The notes: generated by a model not told the origin, from the letters alone. A stretch of DNA of 64,000 nucleotides from Clostridiales bacterium (GCA_015056255.1 SVGP01000012.1:1-64000); one strand, 5' to 3'. Shown: positions 8,893 to 17,557, numbered from the stretch's first letter. Made by a program: numbers and translations.

Positions 8893-10388
8893 AATCTATG
8901 CAAATCGGTCTTAATGTGTTCTGGAACAAATACGAGCTTCAGAAAAACAGTGAAATCATGCTCTCCTCAGGCGCAAAGCTGGATTTTGCCGTGTGCCATC
9001 TGAACGTTATTGACAAAACCATAAAGCGGGCATGCGAGATCGCCGAGGATATTTCAGACACGTTCAAAAAATACGGTATTCCCTATTTCGCCAACTTCGA
9101 GCAGGCGAATTTCGCCAGAAACTGCAAAGGCGAAGACGGCTTTGAATGGGCAAATCATCCCGACGGAACGCACAGAATGGTATTTCCCGAAAGGCTTATA
9201 AAGGCGCTCAATAAAAACAACAACCTGCTCGGAATTATCTATGACGAATTTGAGCACATGATCGTAAACCGAAACGCAGGCATTGATCTGAACGCAAAGA
9301 TCAATGTGTTTCCTCTTCCTGAAAAAGCTTCCGTTATTGAAAACGGAGAAAAGCTCCGGCGTGATCTTGCGTTGTACGCAAAGGACATCCGCGAAAAAGG
9401 CGCAAAGCAGTTTGCCGGAGAGCATGTTTTTCCTGTTCTGTATCACATTTTCGCTTCCTGCGGCATAACGCCCAATTTCAAATCCCAGAAGGAATCGTTT
9501 TCAAACATCCAGCACGCCATTGCAGCAGGCGCGGCATATCAGTATGATCTTGAACTTTTAAACTGCGTGGACATGTGGTTTATGCGCACGCATCCGGGGC
9601 ACAGCGCAAAGGAAATGTACAACAACATGGTCTTTGCCTATGAAAGCGGCGTAACGAAAATGTATGTCGAAAGCAGCGTCCCCATGGTGACAAACGATCA
9701 GGTAAACGAGCTCGGCAAAGAATTTATTCGCTTCACGAAGGAGTATCATGGAAAGAAGCGCCCGTTCGGCGTGTCCGATCTTCGGCCTGCCATCGGCATC
9801 ATCCGTTACGACGACACCTATTGGGGTCAAAGCGGAGTCCTCCTTTGGAAAAGAATCCTCTTTGGAGACGAAAGGCTCAAGCCCAGCAAAAAGCACAAAG
9901 AATATCTGCGTGTTTTTCACCTTCTGACGCACGGCGAAACGTGCGTAAATGGCATCAACTGGGGTCGTCTCACGCCGTGGTCGCTTAAAAAGCATCGCTC
10001 TTTTGCAGCCATGAATTCCACGCTTGTTTTTGACGAAAACGTAAAAAAGGAAAAGCTTGAAAGCCTCCGCCTGTGCTTTTTGTGCGGAGAATACATAAGC
10101 AGTGAAACGCTTAAAGATATCGAAACGCTTGTAAAGGATAACGGACTTACAGTCGTCACAACCGCGCGTTTTCTGCCTTCTTCCCTGAAAGCACGTATTT
10201 TTTTGCCGATTAAGGTCATTCCGGAAGGAAAAGGACAATGGATTGTCGTAAAAAGCTTCAGATCTCTTATCCTTAAGCGTTTGATACGCCGTTGGCTTGG
10301 AAAGCCTCATGAGCTTACGCTGCGCTTTTCGGATCACGAAATCACTTTCAGAATTTCAAAGGACGGAGAAGAACTGACGCCCGTCTGA
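8889..10388 (+). CDS. Uncharacterised TIM-barrel-like protein of the sugar operon
   Basis: 499 residues, family not recognised. The first ~330 residues alternate hydrophobic strands and helices in the manner of a TIM barrel, with acidic patches at strand ends (LGIIYDEFEHM near residue 117) that could be catalytic carboxylates, and aromatic/histidine-rich segments (WFMRTHPGHS, YDDTYWGQSGVLLWKR) typical of sugar sites. The last ~150 residues have a Rossmann-like pattern ending in a beta-rich tail. No signal peptide, so it should act in the cytoplasm on imported sugar. Starts inside the stop of the permease gene and is followed by the esterase-like gene 19 nt later. A glycoside hydrolase-like role is inference from context only. 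Confidence 0.6.
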   Translation: MKSMQIGLNVFWNKYELQKNSEIMLSSGAKLDFAVCHLNVIDKTIKRACEIAEDISDTFKKYGIPYFANFEQANFARNCKGEDGFEWANHPDGTHRMVFPERLIKALNKNNNLLGIIYDEFEHMIVNRNAGIDLNAKINVFPLPEKASVIENGEKLRRDLALYAKDIREKGAKQFAGEHVFPVLYHIFASCGITPNFKSQKESFSNIQHAIAAGAAYQYDLELLNCVDMWFMRTHPGHSAKEMYNNMVFAYESGVTKMYVESSVPMVTNDQVNELGKEFIRFTKEYHGKKRPFGVSDLRPAIGIIRYDDTYWGQSGVLLWKRILFGDERLKPSKKHKEYLRVFHLLTHGETCVNGINWGRLTPWSLKKHRSFAAMNSTLVFDENVKKEKLESLRLCFLCGEYISSETLKDIETLVKDNGLTVVTTARFLPSSLKARIFLPIKVIPEGKGQWIVVKSFRSLILKRLIRRWLGKPHELTLRFSDHEITFRISKDGEELTPV

Positions 10389-10407
10389 GGAACAAGGAGG
10401 CAGAGGA

Positions 10408-11883
10408 ATGCAGCTTCATTCACTCTACGAGGTCAAAACCCCGGTCAAGCCCCAAAGCCTTGACGAATGGAAACAACTGAAGAACGATTTAATTGAAACC
10501 ATCCGTTTTTCTTCCTCCATCGATCTTCTTAAGCACGACGCGCCCTTATCCCCCATTGTTTTCGGAAAAACGGAGTTTTCTGATTTTGTGGTAGAAAAGG
10601 TCATCCTTCAAACGCTGCCCGGCTTTTACCTTGCCGGAAACCTTTACCGTCCCAAAGACATTACTAAAAAATATCCGGCCATCCTTAATCCCCACGGGCA
10701 CTGGGAAAAGGGCCGCGTGGATATGGATCCGCTTGGAGAATTGCCGACGAGATGTGCAAACTTCGCTATGCGCGGCATGGTGGCGTTCATCTATGACATG
10801 GTGGGCTATTGCGATTCAAATCAGGCGGACCACCATTTTACATGCCCGGAATACGACAACTGGAATTTCAGCCGTTTTTCGCTTCAGCTCAATAACAGCA
10901 TAAAAGCGCTGGACTTTGTCAGCAGCCTCTCCTATGTGGATGAAGAAAAAATCGGCTGCACCGGCTGCTCCGGCGGCGGCACGCAAACATGGTTTCTGGC
11001 GGCAATAGACGAAAGAATCAAGGCCGCTGCGCCTGTAAACATGGTTTCCGCCTACATGCAGGGCGGATGCAATTGTGAAAACGCACCGTTTTTGCGAAAC
11101 AGATATTGCTCCGTGGACTACGCAATGTGTATCTCGCCCCGCCCCCTTTTCCTTGCCGCCAGCGACGGCGACTGGACCTCGCATTCCCGCGAGGTGGAAT
11201 TTCCCGCAGTTCAAAGAGTCTACGATCTGTATGACGCAGGCGAAAACCTTGAAACCTTCTATCAATCCGCGCCCCACTGTTACAACAGATCCGCAAGAGA
11301 ACGCGCCTACGATTTTTTCTGCCGCGCTTTTGGCATCGAAAACCCGTCCAGGGATGAAATAAAAATTGACATTGACCCCGAAACACTCTTGATCGGCGAT
11401 ATCCGCGCACATGTGGAAAGGGACGGATTTATCGAGGGGGAAAGTGCGCTGTTTGACATGGTCAGGCGCATCATGTGCAAAAATCTAAGTACGCTAAGCG
11501 ATTCTAAGCGCGAAAGCATCATTCATCGTGTGTTTCCTCCAATGCCTATCGAAGAACTTGATATTCCCTATATTTTTGAAGACGCACCGGTCGGGCCCGT
11601 GATCCATCTGGCTGCCCGCCCTCCGCAATACGAAATTCCGGCCATTACTCACAATCACGCCTATAATTATGGCCTGGACACGCGCCGGGTGTCCGCGCTT
11701 ATGGCGCTTCTGAAGGCTCATCCCAAGCGCATCTGCATCGCACAGGGCAAAAGCGCGTATCTGGCAGGCATCGCTTCCGCACTGATCGGAAGAAAGAACG
11801 TTCAGTTCGAAAAGCCCGATCAGACAAATGTCGACATCCCAGGCATTGAGCTGATCAAAAACATGCCGGGCGCGCCCATATAA
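10408..11883 (+). CDS. Alpha/beta-hydrolase esterase (acetyl-xylan-esterase-like)
   Basis: 491-residue cytoplasmic alpha/beta hydrolase. Seen: oxyanion/strand region PAILNPHGHWEKGR near residue 93, nucleophile elbow GCTGCSGGGTQTW near 190 (Ser in GCSGG), probable acid in AASDGDW near 250 and catalytic His in SAPHCYN near 290. This matches the large acetyl-xylan-esterase/Abhydrolase group acting on sugar esters. The segment after residue 330 is an extra domain without clear motif. Cysteine-rich stretch GGCNCENAP is unusual. Ribosome site AAGGAGG precedes ATG 10408. As last gene of the uptake operon it probably removes acyl groups from the imported oligosaccharide; exact substrate unknown. Confidence 0.75.
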   Translation: MQLHSLYEVKTPVKPQSLDEWKQLKNDLIETIRFSSSIDLLKHDAPLSPIVFGKTEFSDFVVEKVILQTLPGFYLAGNLYRPKDITKKYPAILNPHGHWEKGRVDMDPLGELPTRCANFAMRGMVAFIYDMVGYCDSNQADHHFTCPEYDNWNFSRFSLQLNNSIKALDFVSSLSYVDEEKIGCTGCSGGGTQTWFLAAIDERIKAAAPVNMVSAYMQGGCNCENAPFLRNRYCSVDYAMCISPRPLFLAASDGDWTSHSREVEFPAVQRVYDLYDAGENLETFYQSAPHCYNRSARERAYDFFCRAFGIENPSRDEIKIDIDPETLLIGDIRAHVERDGFIEGESALFDMVRRIMCKNLSTLSDSKRESIIHRVFPPMPIEELDIPYIFEDAPVGPVIHLAARPPQYEIPAITHNHAYNYGLDTRRVSALMALLKAHPKRICIAQGKSAYLAGIASALIGRKNVQFEKPDQTNVDIPGIELIKNMPGAPI

Positions 11884-11885
11884 TT

Positions 11886-11940
11886 AAAAAAGAAACCGCT
11901 CCGACGGATCAGACTGATCAAATCTGCGGTTTCTTTTTTT
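11886..11940. terminator. Bidirectional intrinsic terminator
   Basis: AAAAAAGAAACCGC at 11886-11899 pairs with GCGGTTTCTTTTTT at 11926-11939. It serves both the sugar operon (+) and the converging metallohydrolase gene (-). Confidence 0.85.
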
Positions 11941-11951
11941 GTGTGCACCTT

Positions 11952-12698
11952 CTACTTCTGATAACAGATCACGCTGTTTTCGGAAAACTCATGCTGTCTT
12001 GCTTCGCCTCCGAACCAGCGGTACGCTTTATCATTTTCGCATTTGCCTTCGGAAATCTCCTGAAGGCCTCTTAAAAGGTCGTCCATAAGCGCTATGGGCT
12101 CCGCCTGCTTTGCATGTCCGTGCAGGATATAATCCGCTTCATTTTTAAGGTACAGAAGATTTTCCAAAACATTTGCATATTCCGGAATCGAAAGGCAGCC
12201 TTCAAGCTGCATCCACAGATGCCGGTTGATGGAATCGCCCGTAAACAGAAGCCTGTCTTCCTTTAAAAGCACCAGTATGCCGCCCGGGGTATGGCCGGGA
12301 ATTTCGATGATTTCAAGGGTGGCTCCGCCAAGGTCGAACGTATCCCCGCCTTTTACAGGCGTAAAGGGCGGCATCGTACGGTTTTTCTCCTTGAAAAATT
12401 CAGCAGCCCCGTCAAAGGATAAAAACATTTCGGCAAGCGGAAAATCGGAAGGATGCATGCAGGCCTTATCAAAATAGATATTTCCGAAAATGTGGTCGCC
12501 ATGGCCGTGGGTATTGATGACAAACACAGGAAGATCCGTGATGGATTTCACAACCGCCGAAAGGTCGCCCTCACCGTTCATGGTATCCACGACCGCCGCC
12601 TGATTCTGACCCACAATCAAATAACCCGTAGCTTGTCCTTCTTCATCAAGAAGGTACACGCGGTCGTTGATCTTTGTTACCTTGATTTTTTCATTCAT
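11952..12698 (-). CDS. Metallo-beta-lactamase-fold hydrolase
   Basis: 248-residue MBL-fold metal hydrolase, function beyond the fold unknown. Seen: dinuclear metal motif THGHGDH near residue 66, a further metal site in IPGHTPGG (His near 130), GDS aspartate near 152 and HGHAKQ near 190. No partner domain. ATG at 12698 is preferred: AGAAGG lies eight bases upstream, whereas the ATG eight codons earlier (12722) overlaps the promoter -10. Transcribed toward the sugar operon, so probably an independent gene. Confidence 0.85.
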   Translation of the reverse strand: MNEKIKVTKINDRVYLLDEEGQATGYLIVGQNQAAVVDTMNGEGDLSAVVKSITDLPVFVINTHGHGDHIFGNIYFDKACMHPSDFPLAEMFLSFDGAAEFFKEKNRTMPPFTPVKGGDTFDLGGATLEIIEIPGHTPGGILVLLKEDRLLFTGDSINRHLWMQLEGCLSIPEYANVLENLLYLKNEADYILHGHAKQAEPIALMDDLLRGLQEISEGKCENDKAYRWFGGEARQHEFSENSVICYQK

Positions 12699-12722
12699 TG
12701 CCTTCGCCTTCTTTCTTCCCAT

Positions 12723-12750
12723 ATTATATCATAAATTATTTTTCATTCAA
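12723..12750 (-). promoter_or_regulatory. Promoter of the metallohydrolase gene
   Basis: Minus-strand TTGAAT (12750-12745), 16-nt spacer, TATAAT (12728-12723). It rules out the longer N-terminal start of the gene. Confidence 0.65.
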
Positions 12751-12785
12751 TCATGATTCAGATGGCTTTTTCATCAAAATGATTG

Positions 12786-12791
12786 TATAAT
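12786..12791 (+). promoter_or_regulatory. -10 element before the URO-D gene
   Basis: TATAAT preceded directly by TG, 31 nt upstream of the start codon; the -35 region is poor. It is divergent from the metallohydrolase promoter. Confidence 0.5.
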
Positions 12792-12822
12792 AGAATCAAC
12801 CTATAAAAAGGAGCGTTTTCAC

Positions 12823-13893
12823 ATGAAGGAAATGACCTCCCGCGAGCGCTTTTTGCGCATGTATCAGCACAAGGAAGCCGACCGCATCCCGATTCTCGAT
12901 TCCCCGTGGAACTCCACCATCGAACGCTGGCAGAAAGAGGGCATGCCCAAGGACGCTGACTGGCGCGACTATTTCGGGCTTGATAAAGTAGGCTCCATCG
13001 GCGTTGACAATTCGCCGAGATACGAAAGGCGCGTGCTTGAAGAAACAGACGAATACATCATCCACACCACCGAATGGGGCGCGACGCTTAAAAACTGGAA
13101 GCACAAAGGCTCTGTTCCCGAATTTCTCGATTTCAGAATCAAGGATTATGAAAAGTGGCTGGACGCAAAAAGCCGCATGACCTTTGACGAAAGCCGCATC
13201 CCGTGGGACTATTTAAAGGAAAACTACCCCAAGTGGGTGAAGGAAGACCTTTGGATCTCAGCCAATCTCTGGTTCGGCTTCGACGTAAGCCACAGCTGGG
13301 CCGTGGGCACAGAGCGCTTTTTGATGGCGATGATCGACGAGCCCGAATGGTGCACAGATATGTACGAGCGGTATCTGGAATTAGACCTTCAGCTGCTTGA
13401 GCGCGTATGGGACGCAGGCTACCATTTCCACGAAATCACCTGGCCTAACGACATGGGCTACAAAAAAAGCCAGTTTTTCTCCATGAATATGTTCCGTAAA
13501 ATGGACAAGCCCTACATCAAGCGCGCCGTCGACTGGGCGCATGAAAGGGGCGTGTATGCGCGCATGCATTCCTGCGGCGACATCAATCCCTTTGTGCCGG
13601 AACTCATCGAAATCGGCATGGACGGCTTAAACCCCTTGGAGGTCAAGGCCGGCATGGATCCTGTTTTCCTAAAGGAAAAATACGGCGACAAGCTCGTCTT
13701 CCACGGCGGCATCAACGCGGTTTTGTGGGATCAGCCGGAGGCCATCAAGGCTGAAATCAACCGAGTGATTCCCAAAATGAAGGAAAACGGCGGCTACATC
13801 TTCGCCTCCGACCACTCCATCCCGGAAAACGTAAGCCTTGAAGATTTCAAGGGAATCATAACTGAAGTAATGAAGGCCGGAAGCTACCAATAA
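12823..13893 (+). CDS. URO-D family protein, probably a corrinoid-type methyltransferase
   Basis: 356-residue member of the uroporphyrinogen decarboxylase superfamily. Start motif TSRERFLRMYQHKEADRIP and the C-terminal GGYIFASDHSIPENVSLEDF are typical of the branch that includes methylcobamide:CoM-like methyltransferases; the HemE substrate motif RQAGRY is absent, so heme synthesis is unlikely. MHSCGDINPF (near residue 248) and the ELIEIGMDGLNPLEVKAGMD stretch are the usual metal/active-site blocks. Ribosome site AAGGAG precedes ATG 12823. The flavin reductase-like gene follows after 13 nt and should be co-transcribed. Methyl donor unknown. A paralogue lies at 30267. Confidence 0.8.
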   Translation: MKEMTSRERFLRMYQHKEADRIPILDSPWNSTIERWQKEGMPKDADWRDYFGLDKVGSIGVDNSPRYERRVLEETDEYIIHTTEWGATLKNWKHKGSVPEFLDFRIKDYEKWLDAKSRMTFDESRIPWDYLKENYPKWVKEDLWISANLWFGFDVSHSWAVGTERFLMAMIDEPEWCTDMYERYLELDLQLLERVWDAGYHFHEITWPNDMGYKKSQFFSMNMFRKMDKPYIKRAVDWAHERGVYARMHSCGDINPFVPELIEIGMDGLNPLEVKAGMDPVFLKEKYGDKLVFHGGINAVLWDQPEAIKAEINRVIPKMKENGGYIFASDHSIPENVSLEDFKGIITEVMKAGSYQ

Positions 13894-13906
13894 AAGGAGC
13901 AAAACT

Positions 13907-14479
13907 ATGAAAAGCGTCAAGCGCAAATCGGCAGGCACGCATTTTTCCATGTGCGTTCAGCCAGCCTTCATCATCGGAACCGAAAACGAGGACAAATCCT
14001 GCAATTTTGCGCCGATCACATTGGTGAGCGCGACGTGCGAAAAAGACGATGATTATCTGCTTGTGATCAGCATGTTCGGAAACAAAATGACCAAACAAAA
14101 CGTACTCAGAACCCAAAAGCTAAGCGTAAATCTGGTCAGCACGGATCTTCTTCCGCTTATGGACTATTTCGGAGCCCATCATGCGAAAGACGGAAAAAAG
14201 GACGGCCTCCCCTACCTCGTCAGCCGCGGAGAAGTCGTTGATGTCCCCGTTCTCGATGCAAGCCGCTGGGTGTATGAATGCGAAGTAAAGCATACATTTG
14301 AAACGGGCGAGTCCACAACCTTTTTCTGCGAAATCAAAAATGTCCAGATCGACGAAACCGTTTCCGTCTCAGACGCCTTCAGCGTAAACCTCACGGATTT
14401 CGATCCCGTGATCTACTCCGGAAAATACCACAGCATCGGAAAGCTGCTGGGCAATATCGGAGATTATCTAATCGAATAA
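13907..14479 (+). CDS. Flavin reductase-like FMN-binding split-barrel protein
   Basis: 190-residue protein of the flavin reductase/split-barrel family; members bind FMN and reduce it with NAD(P)H or act as electron donors. Seen: N-terminal FSMCVQPAFIIGT strand, SCNFAPITLVSATCEKDD block that contacts FMN, and SVNLVSTDLL. Cotranscribed with the URO-D protein 13 nt upstream, suggesting supply of electrons or flavin to that methyltransferase system. The partner reaction is inference. Confidence 0.75.
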   Translation: MKSVKRKSAGTHFSMCVQPAFIIGTENEDKSCNFAPITLVSATCEKDDDYLLVISMFGNKMTKQNVLRTQKLSVNLVSTDLLPLMDYFGAHHAKDGKKDGLPYLVSRGEVVDVPVLDASRWVYECEVKHTFETGESTTFFCEIKNVQIDETVSVSDAFSVNLTDFDPVIYSGKYHSIGKLLGNIGDYLIE

Positions 14480-14487
14480 GCAAAATC

Positions 14488-14527
14488 GAAAGGGATTGTT
14501 GGACCTGACGACAATTCCTTTTGTTTT
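14488..14527 (+). terminator. Terminator after the flavin reductase gene
   Basis: AAAGGGATTGT pairs with ACAATTCCTTT around a TGGACCTGACG loop, then T-rich GTTTTTC. Confidence 0.7.
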
Positions 14528-14590
14528 TCTGATTGTCAGATATTTTTTCGGAGATATACGAAGCTTCATCCAGTCCCATTAGGCACAAGG

Positions 14591-14619
14591 TTGCATTTTC
14601 TTTCTGATTTGGGTATAAT
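14591..14619 (+). promoter_or_regulatory. Promoter of the MNT/HEPN module
   Basis: TTGCAT (14591-14596), 17-nt spacer, TATAAT (14614-14619). Confidence 0.7.
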
Positions 14620-14642
14620 AAAGCTGAAAGGAGCGAATGGAT

Positions 14643-14948
14643 ATGAGTGAAAAGATTTACACGCTGGATGAAATCAAAGCAATCGCGCATCCGATCGCCG
14701 CGCGCTACAACATAGCCGCTCTCTATCTGTTTGGCTCTTATGCCAGAGGCGAGGCTACGCCGGAAAGTGATATCGATTTCCGCGTGGACAGAGGCGATCT
14801 TATCGATTTGATGGAGCTTGGCGGGCTGTTTAGCGATCTGGAAGAAGGCTTTGATAAAAGTTTAGACGTCCTTACAACCCAAATGCTCTCCCCCGCGTTT
14901 TTGAACAGCATTCACAGAGAAGAGGTTTTGATTTATGCCCAACATTAA
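14643..14948 (+). CDS. MNT-type nucleotidyltransferase antitoxin
   Basis: 101-residue minimal nucleotidyltransferase. Seen: GSYARGEATPESDIDF, the GS...D-x-D metal/nucleotide motif, at residues 31-46. In HEPN/MNT (type VII) systems this enzyme adds AMP to the HEPN RNase toxin and silences it. Start ATG 14643 is nine bases after AAGGAG; the ATG six bases earlier is too close. The third acidic residue region (KSLDVLT) is present, so the enzyme looks intact. Its stop overlaps the start of the truncated HEPN gene, the standard antitoxin-toxin overlap. Confidence 0.88.
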   Translation: MSEKIYTLDEIKAIAHPIAARYNIAALYLFGSYARGEATPESDIDFRVDRGDLIDLMELGGLFSDLEEGFDKSLDVLTTQMLSPAFLNSIHREEVLIYAQH

Positions 14949-15159
14949 TCGCGACAGAGATATCATAGAGCATATCCTGATGTACATAAATCAAATCGGC
15001 ACAGCGCACGATGACTTTGGAGCATCAAAACAGCGCTTTATTGAAAGTACCACCTATCAAAACGCCATATCCATGTGTATTTTGCAAAGGTCTACTAGAG
15101 AAATAGCTTGTTCGCCTTTCAATCAATCATTGGGAAGCGTTTTTCAAAAAATCACCTGA
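14935..15159 (+). pseudogene. Truncated HEPN toxin, C-terminal half missing
   Basis: The first ~50 residues (INRDRDIIEHILMYINQIG ... YQNAISMCILQ) are the N-terminal helices of a HEPN (DUF86) toxin. After about 15087 the family pattern (IGEL..., then the catalytic R-x4-6-H segment) is lost and an unrelated tail follows that runs into the end of azlD. The gene overlaps the MNT stop by 14 nt. Without the RNase motif it cannot be a toxin. Probably a deletion whose right end joins the azlD 3' side. Confidence 0.75.
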
Positions 15160-15473
15160 ACAAACACCATATAAACAATCGTCCCTGCGCAGATGGACAA
15201 AAGCGTATTCCCCTTGAAAACATGCAAAAGCACAACGACAGCCGACGCGATGATTTCGGGGATGCCAAACGGCGATTCGGCAAACGACATGCCTTTCAGG
15301 CAATACACAACCAGCATACCCATAATCGCATACGGAAGAACGCGCCCGAGATAGTTAATGATTTCGGGCGTTTTTCTTTTGCCCGAAAACACGAAAAACG
15401 GCAAAAGGCGCAAAAGCGCGGTCACAAGCGCGCACACAAGAACCATGATTATGGGATACATTTTTGCGTCCAT
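15144..15473 (-). CDS. azlD: Branched-chain amino acid exporter subunit AzlD
   Basis: 109-residue four-segment membrane protein, the small subunit of the AzlCD branched-chain amino acid exporter. Seen: LRLLPFFVFSGKRKTPEIINYLGRVLPYAIMGMLVVYCL, the characteristic AzlD block. Starts 1 nt after the azlC stop. Its 3' end overlaps the tail of the broken HEPN frame on the other strand. Confidence 0.88.
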   Translation of the reverse strand: MDAKMYPIIMVLVCALVTALLRLLPFFVFSGKRKTPEIINYLGRVLPYAIMGMLVVYCLKGMSFAESPFGIPEIIASAVVVLLHVFKGNTLLSICAGTIVYMVFVQVIF

Positions 15474-15474
15474 T

Positions 15475-16170
15475 TTACGCCGCCTCCTTTTTGTCGATCA
15501 TTTTTCTTCCAAAAGAGAGGCAAACGGAAATCAGCGCCATGGAGGGAATCAGGAAATTGTCCTTTCCGAACAAAACAAGGCACAAAACGGATGCAAAAAC
15601 GCCGATCAGCGCAGGAATATGGTTTTTTGTTCCCTTCCACTGCTCGACAAAAACCGTTATGAAAAGCGCAGTCATCGCGAAATCAACGCCCGCAAAATTG
15701 ATGTTCACAAAAGCGCCTGTAAGCGCTCCAAGAACCGTGCCCGCAATCCAGTACAGATGATTCATGACGGACATGACAAGTGAAAACGTGTGAAAATCAA
15801 CGCCCTCCGGGCGCTCGCCCCGGCAGACGAGCGAATAGGTTTCGTCGGTCAGCGCAAACATCAGATACGGCTTCTTTTTTCCGGCGTTTTTGTATTTGTC
15901 CACCATCGAAACGCCGTAAAACAGATGCCGGGCATTCACCATAAGCGTTGTGACGGCACAGGAAACAATAGACGCGCCGCCGGTTAAAAGGCTCACAAGC
16001 ACATACTGCATGGAGCCCGCGTAAATCAGAACGCTCATCAGAAGAGCAATGAAAAAGCCATAGCCCGCTTCAACAGTAATGATGCCAAAGCCAAATCCCA
16101 GCACCATATATCCCGCCATCACGGGAAGCGTTTTGATAAAGGCCGTTTTTATCCACCTTTTCATTTGCAT
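15475..16170 (-). CDS. azlC: Branched-chain amino acid exporter subunit AzlC
   Basis: 231-residue membrane protein, large subunit of AzlCD, exporting branched-chain amino acids or analogues. Seen: N-terminal PVMAGYMVLGFGFGIITVEAGYGF, the MNARHLFYGVSMVDKYK block and FALTDETYSLVC, all AzlC hallmarks. The ribosome site is weak and the ATG six bases downstream is an alternative start. A promoter lies at 16197-16224. Forms a two-gene operon with azlD. Confidence 0.9.
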   Translation of the reverse strand: MQMKRWIKTAFIKTLPVMAGYMVLGFGFGIITVEAGYGFFIALLMSVLIYAGSMQYVLVSLLTGGASIVSCAVTTLMVNARHLFYGVSMVDKYKNAGKKKPYLMFALTDETYSLVCRGERPEGVDFHTFSLVMSVMNHLYWIAGTVLGALTGAFVNINFAGVDFAMTALFITVFVEQWKGTKNHIPALIGVFASVLCLVLFGKDNFLIPSMALISVCLSFGRKMIDKKEAA

Positions 16171-16196
16171 TTCACGCTTTCAAAAGTATTTCTTCC

Positions 16197-16224
16197 ATTA
16201 TATCTGCTTTCCTCTGAAATGCAA
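16197..16224 (-). promoter_or_regulatory. Promoter of azlCD
   Basis: Minus-strand TTGCAT (16224-16219), 16-nt spacer, TATAAT (16202-16197). Confidence 0.65.
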
Positions 16225-16236
16225 GTGAAAAAACAT

Positions 16237-17535
16237 TTATCCGCCCGCTGTTTCGTATCCTTCCGTGGGGACTTTATAGCGAACGCATTCGTCCCTTAAA
16301 AACGCCATCGGGTGAATCGTCTGCTCCTCCTTAGGGTTGATTTCGGAAAACGCGGAATCGAACATGACGATGCCGCGCCGGACCACCTGATGACCGAACC
16401 TTCCGCGAAGGCCGTCAATGGCCTCCTCCAGATCCTCCTCCCTGTGCGCCTTCATGCATTCGCCGAAAATGTCCAATTGCTCCGGCGCATCGTCGCGCAC
16501 AAGGGCAGCGCACGATACGCCCATCGAGCGGAGCGGCAAAAAATGCGTATACCTTTCGAGAAACAACTCAAACGCCGCGCGCGCAATATCGCCCGAAAGC
16601 CGCGTGGGACGCGTTAGCGTCCTTTGGCAGCCCGCGCATTTCAAATCCGTATCCCTCACCGAAATTGACACGCACTTTGCGCGAAAGCCGTTTTCCCGAA
16701 GACGGGCGGCGACGGATTCGCTTAGGACGTAAATCATGCTCTTGGCCTCAGTGGGCGTTTTGATGTCGTGCGGCGGCGTTGAGCTGTTTCCGATGGATTT
16801 GATGACTTCCTTTTCGTCCGACTGCATGACGCGCGAGTTGTCCAGCCCCATGGAAAAAGCCTTGAGCATCACGCCGTTTACGCCGAACCTGCGCCGCAAG
16901 GTTTCCGTATCGGTATTGGCAAGCTGACCGATTGTGAGAATGCCCATGTTCATGAGCTTGACCGTCGTGTGCGGGCCTACGTAAATGAGATCCGAAACCG
17001 GAAGCGGCCAGATGATATCCTTAAAATTCTCCTGCGTAATCACCGTGACCGCGTCCGGCTTTTTGTAGTCGCTTCCGAGTTTGGCAAACACCTTATTGAA
17101 CGATACGCCCACCGACACGGTGATTCCGATTTCCTTTTTGATGCGCTCCCTGATTTCATGGGCGATGCGCTCGCCGTCGTTTATGGTATAGCGGGGCTGA
17201 GAAATATCCAGCCAGTTTTCGTCCAGCCCGAACGCCTCCACCATGTCGGTGTAATTTTCATAGATCAGGCGCATTTTTCGGCTCACTTCAACATACGTAG
17301 GATAATCCGGCGGCACCACCACCAGCTGCGGGCATTTGTTTTTCGCCTGCCAGATGGCCTCGCCCGTTTTGATGCCGAACTTTTTCGCGTGCTCGTTTTT
17401 GGTAAGTACAATTCCGTGTCTTGCCTCCGGGTCTCCGCACACCGCAACGGGCTTATCCCGGATGGATGGATTCCTTGCGCACTCCACCGATGCGTAAAAG
17501 CTGTTTGCATCCGAATGCAAGATCACCCGTTCCAT
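16237..17535 (-). CDS. dinB: Y-family DNA polymerase IV
   Basis: 432-residue translesion polymerase. Seen: palm motif LHSDANSFYASVE at residues 4-16 (catalytic Asp), VAVCGDPEARHGIVLTKN, a second acidic patch FGLDENWLDIS near 100 in place of the usual SIDE, helix-hairpin-helix region near 175, and the little-finger domain after 235. The ATG at 17535 has GGAGG upstream and gives the normal N-terminus; a frame extension upstream would start inside the promoter. Two LexA-type boxes flank the -10, so it should be SOS-induced. Slightly longer than classical DinB, and FGLDENWLD suggests the UmuC/ImuB-like Gram-positive branch. The polymerase assignment is firm, the subfamily less so. Confidence 0.85.
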   Translation of the reverse strand: MERVILHSDANSFYASVECARNPSIRDKPVAVCGDPEARHGIVLTKNEHAKKFGIKTGEAIWQAKNKCPQLVVVPPDYPTYVEVSRKMRLIYENYTDMVEAFGLDENWLDISQPRYTINDGERIAHEIRERIKKEIGITVSVGVSFNKVFAKLGSDYKKPDAVTVITQENFKDIIWPLPVSDLIYVGPHTTVKLMNMGILTIGQLANTDTETLRRRFGVNGVMLKAFSMGLDNSRVMQSDEKEVIKSIGNSSTPPHDIKTPTEAKSMIYVLSESVAARLRENGFRAKCVSISVRDTDLKCAGCQRTLTRPTRLSGDIARAAFELFLERYTHFLPLRSMGVSCAALVRDDAPEQLDIFGECMKAHREEDLEEAIDGLRGRFGHQVVRRGIVMFDSAFSEINPKEEQTIHPMAFLRDECVRYKVPTEGYETAGG

Positions 17536-17557
17536 ACCGTTTCCCGCCTCCATAAAT

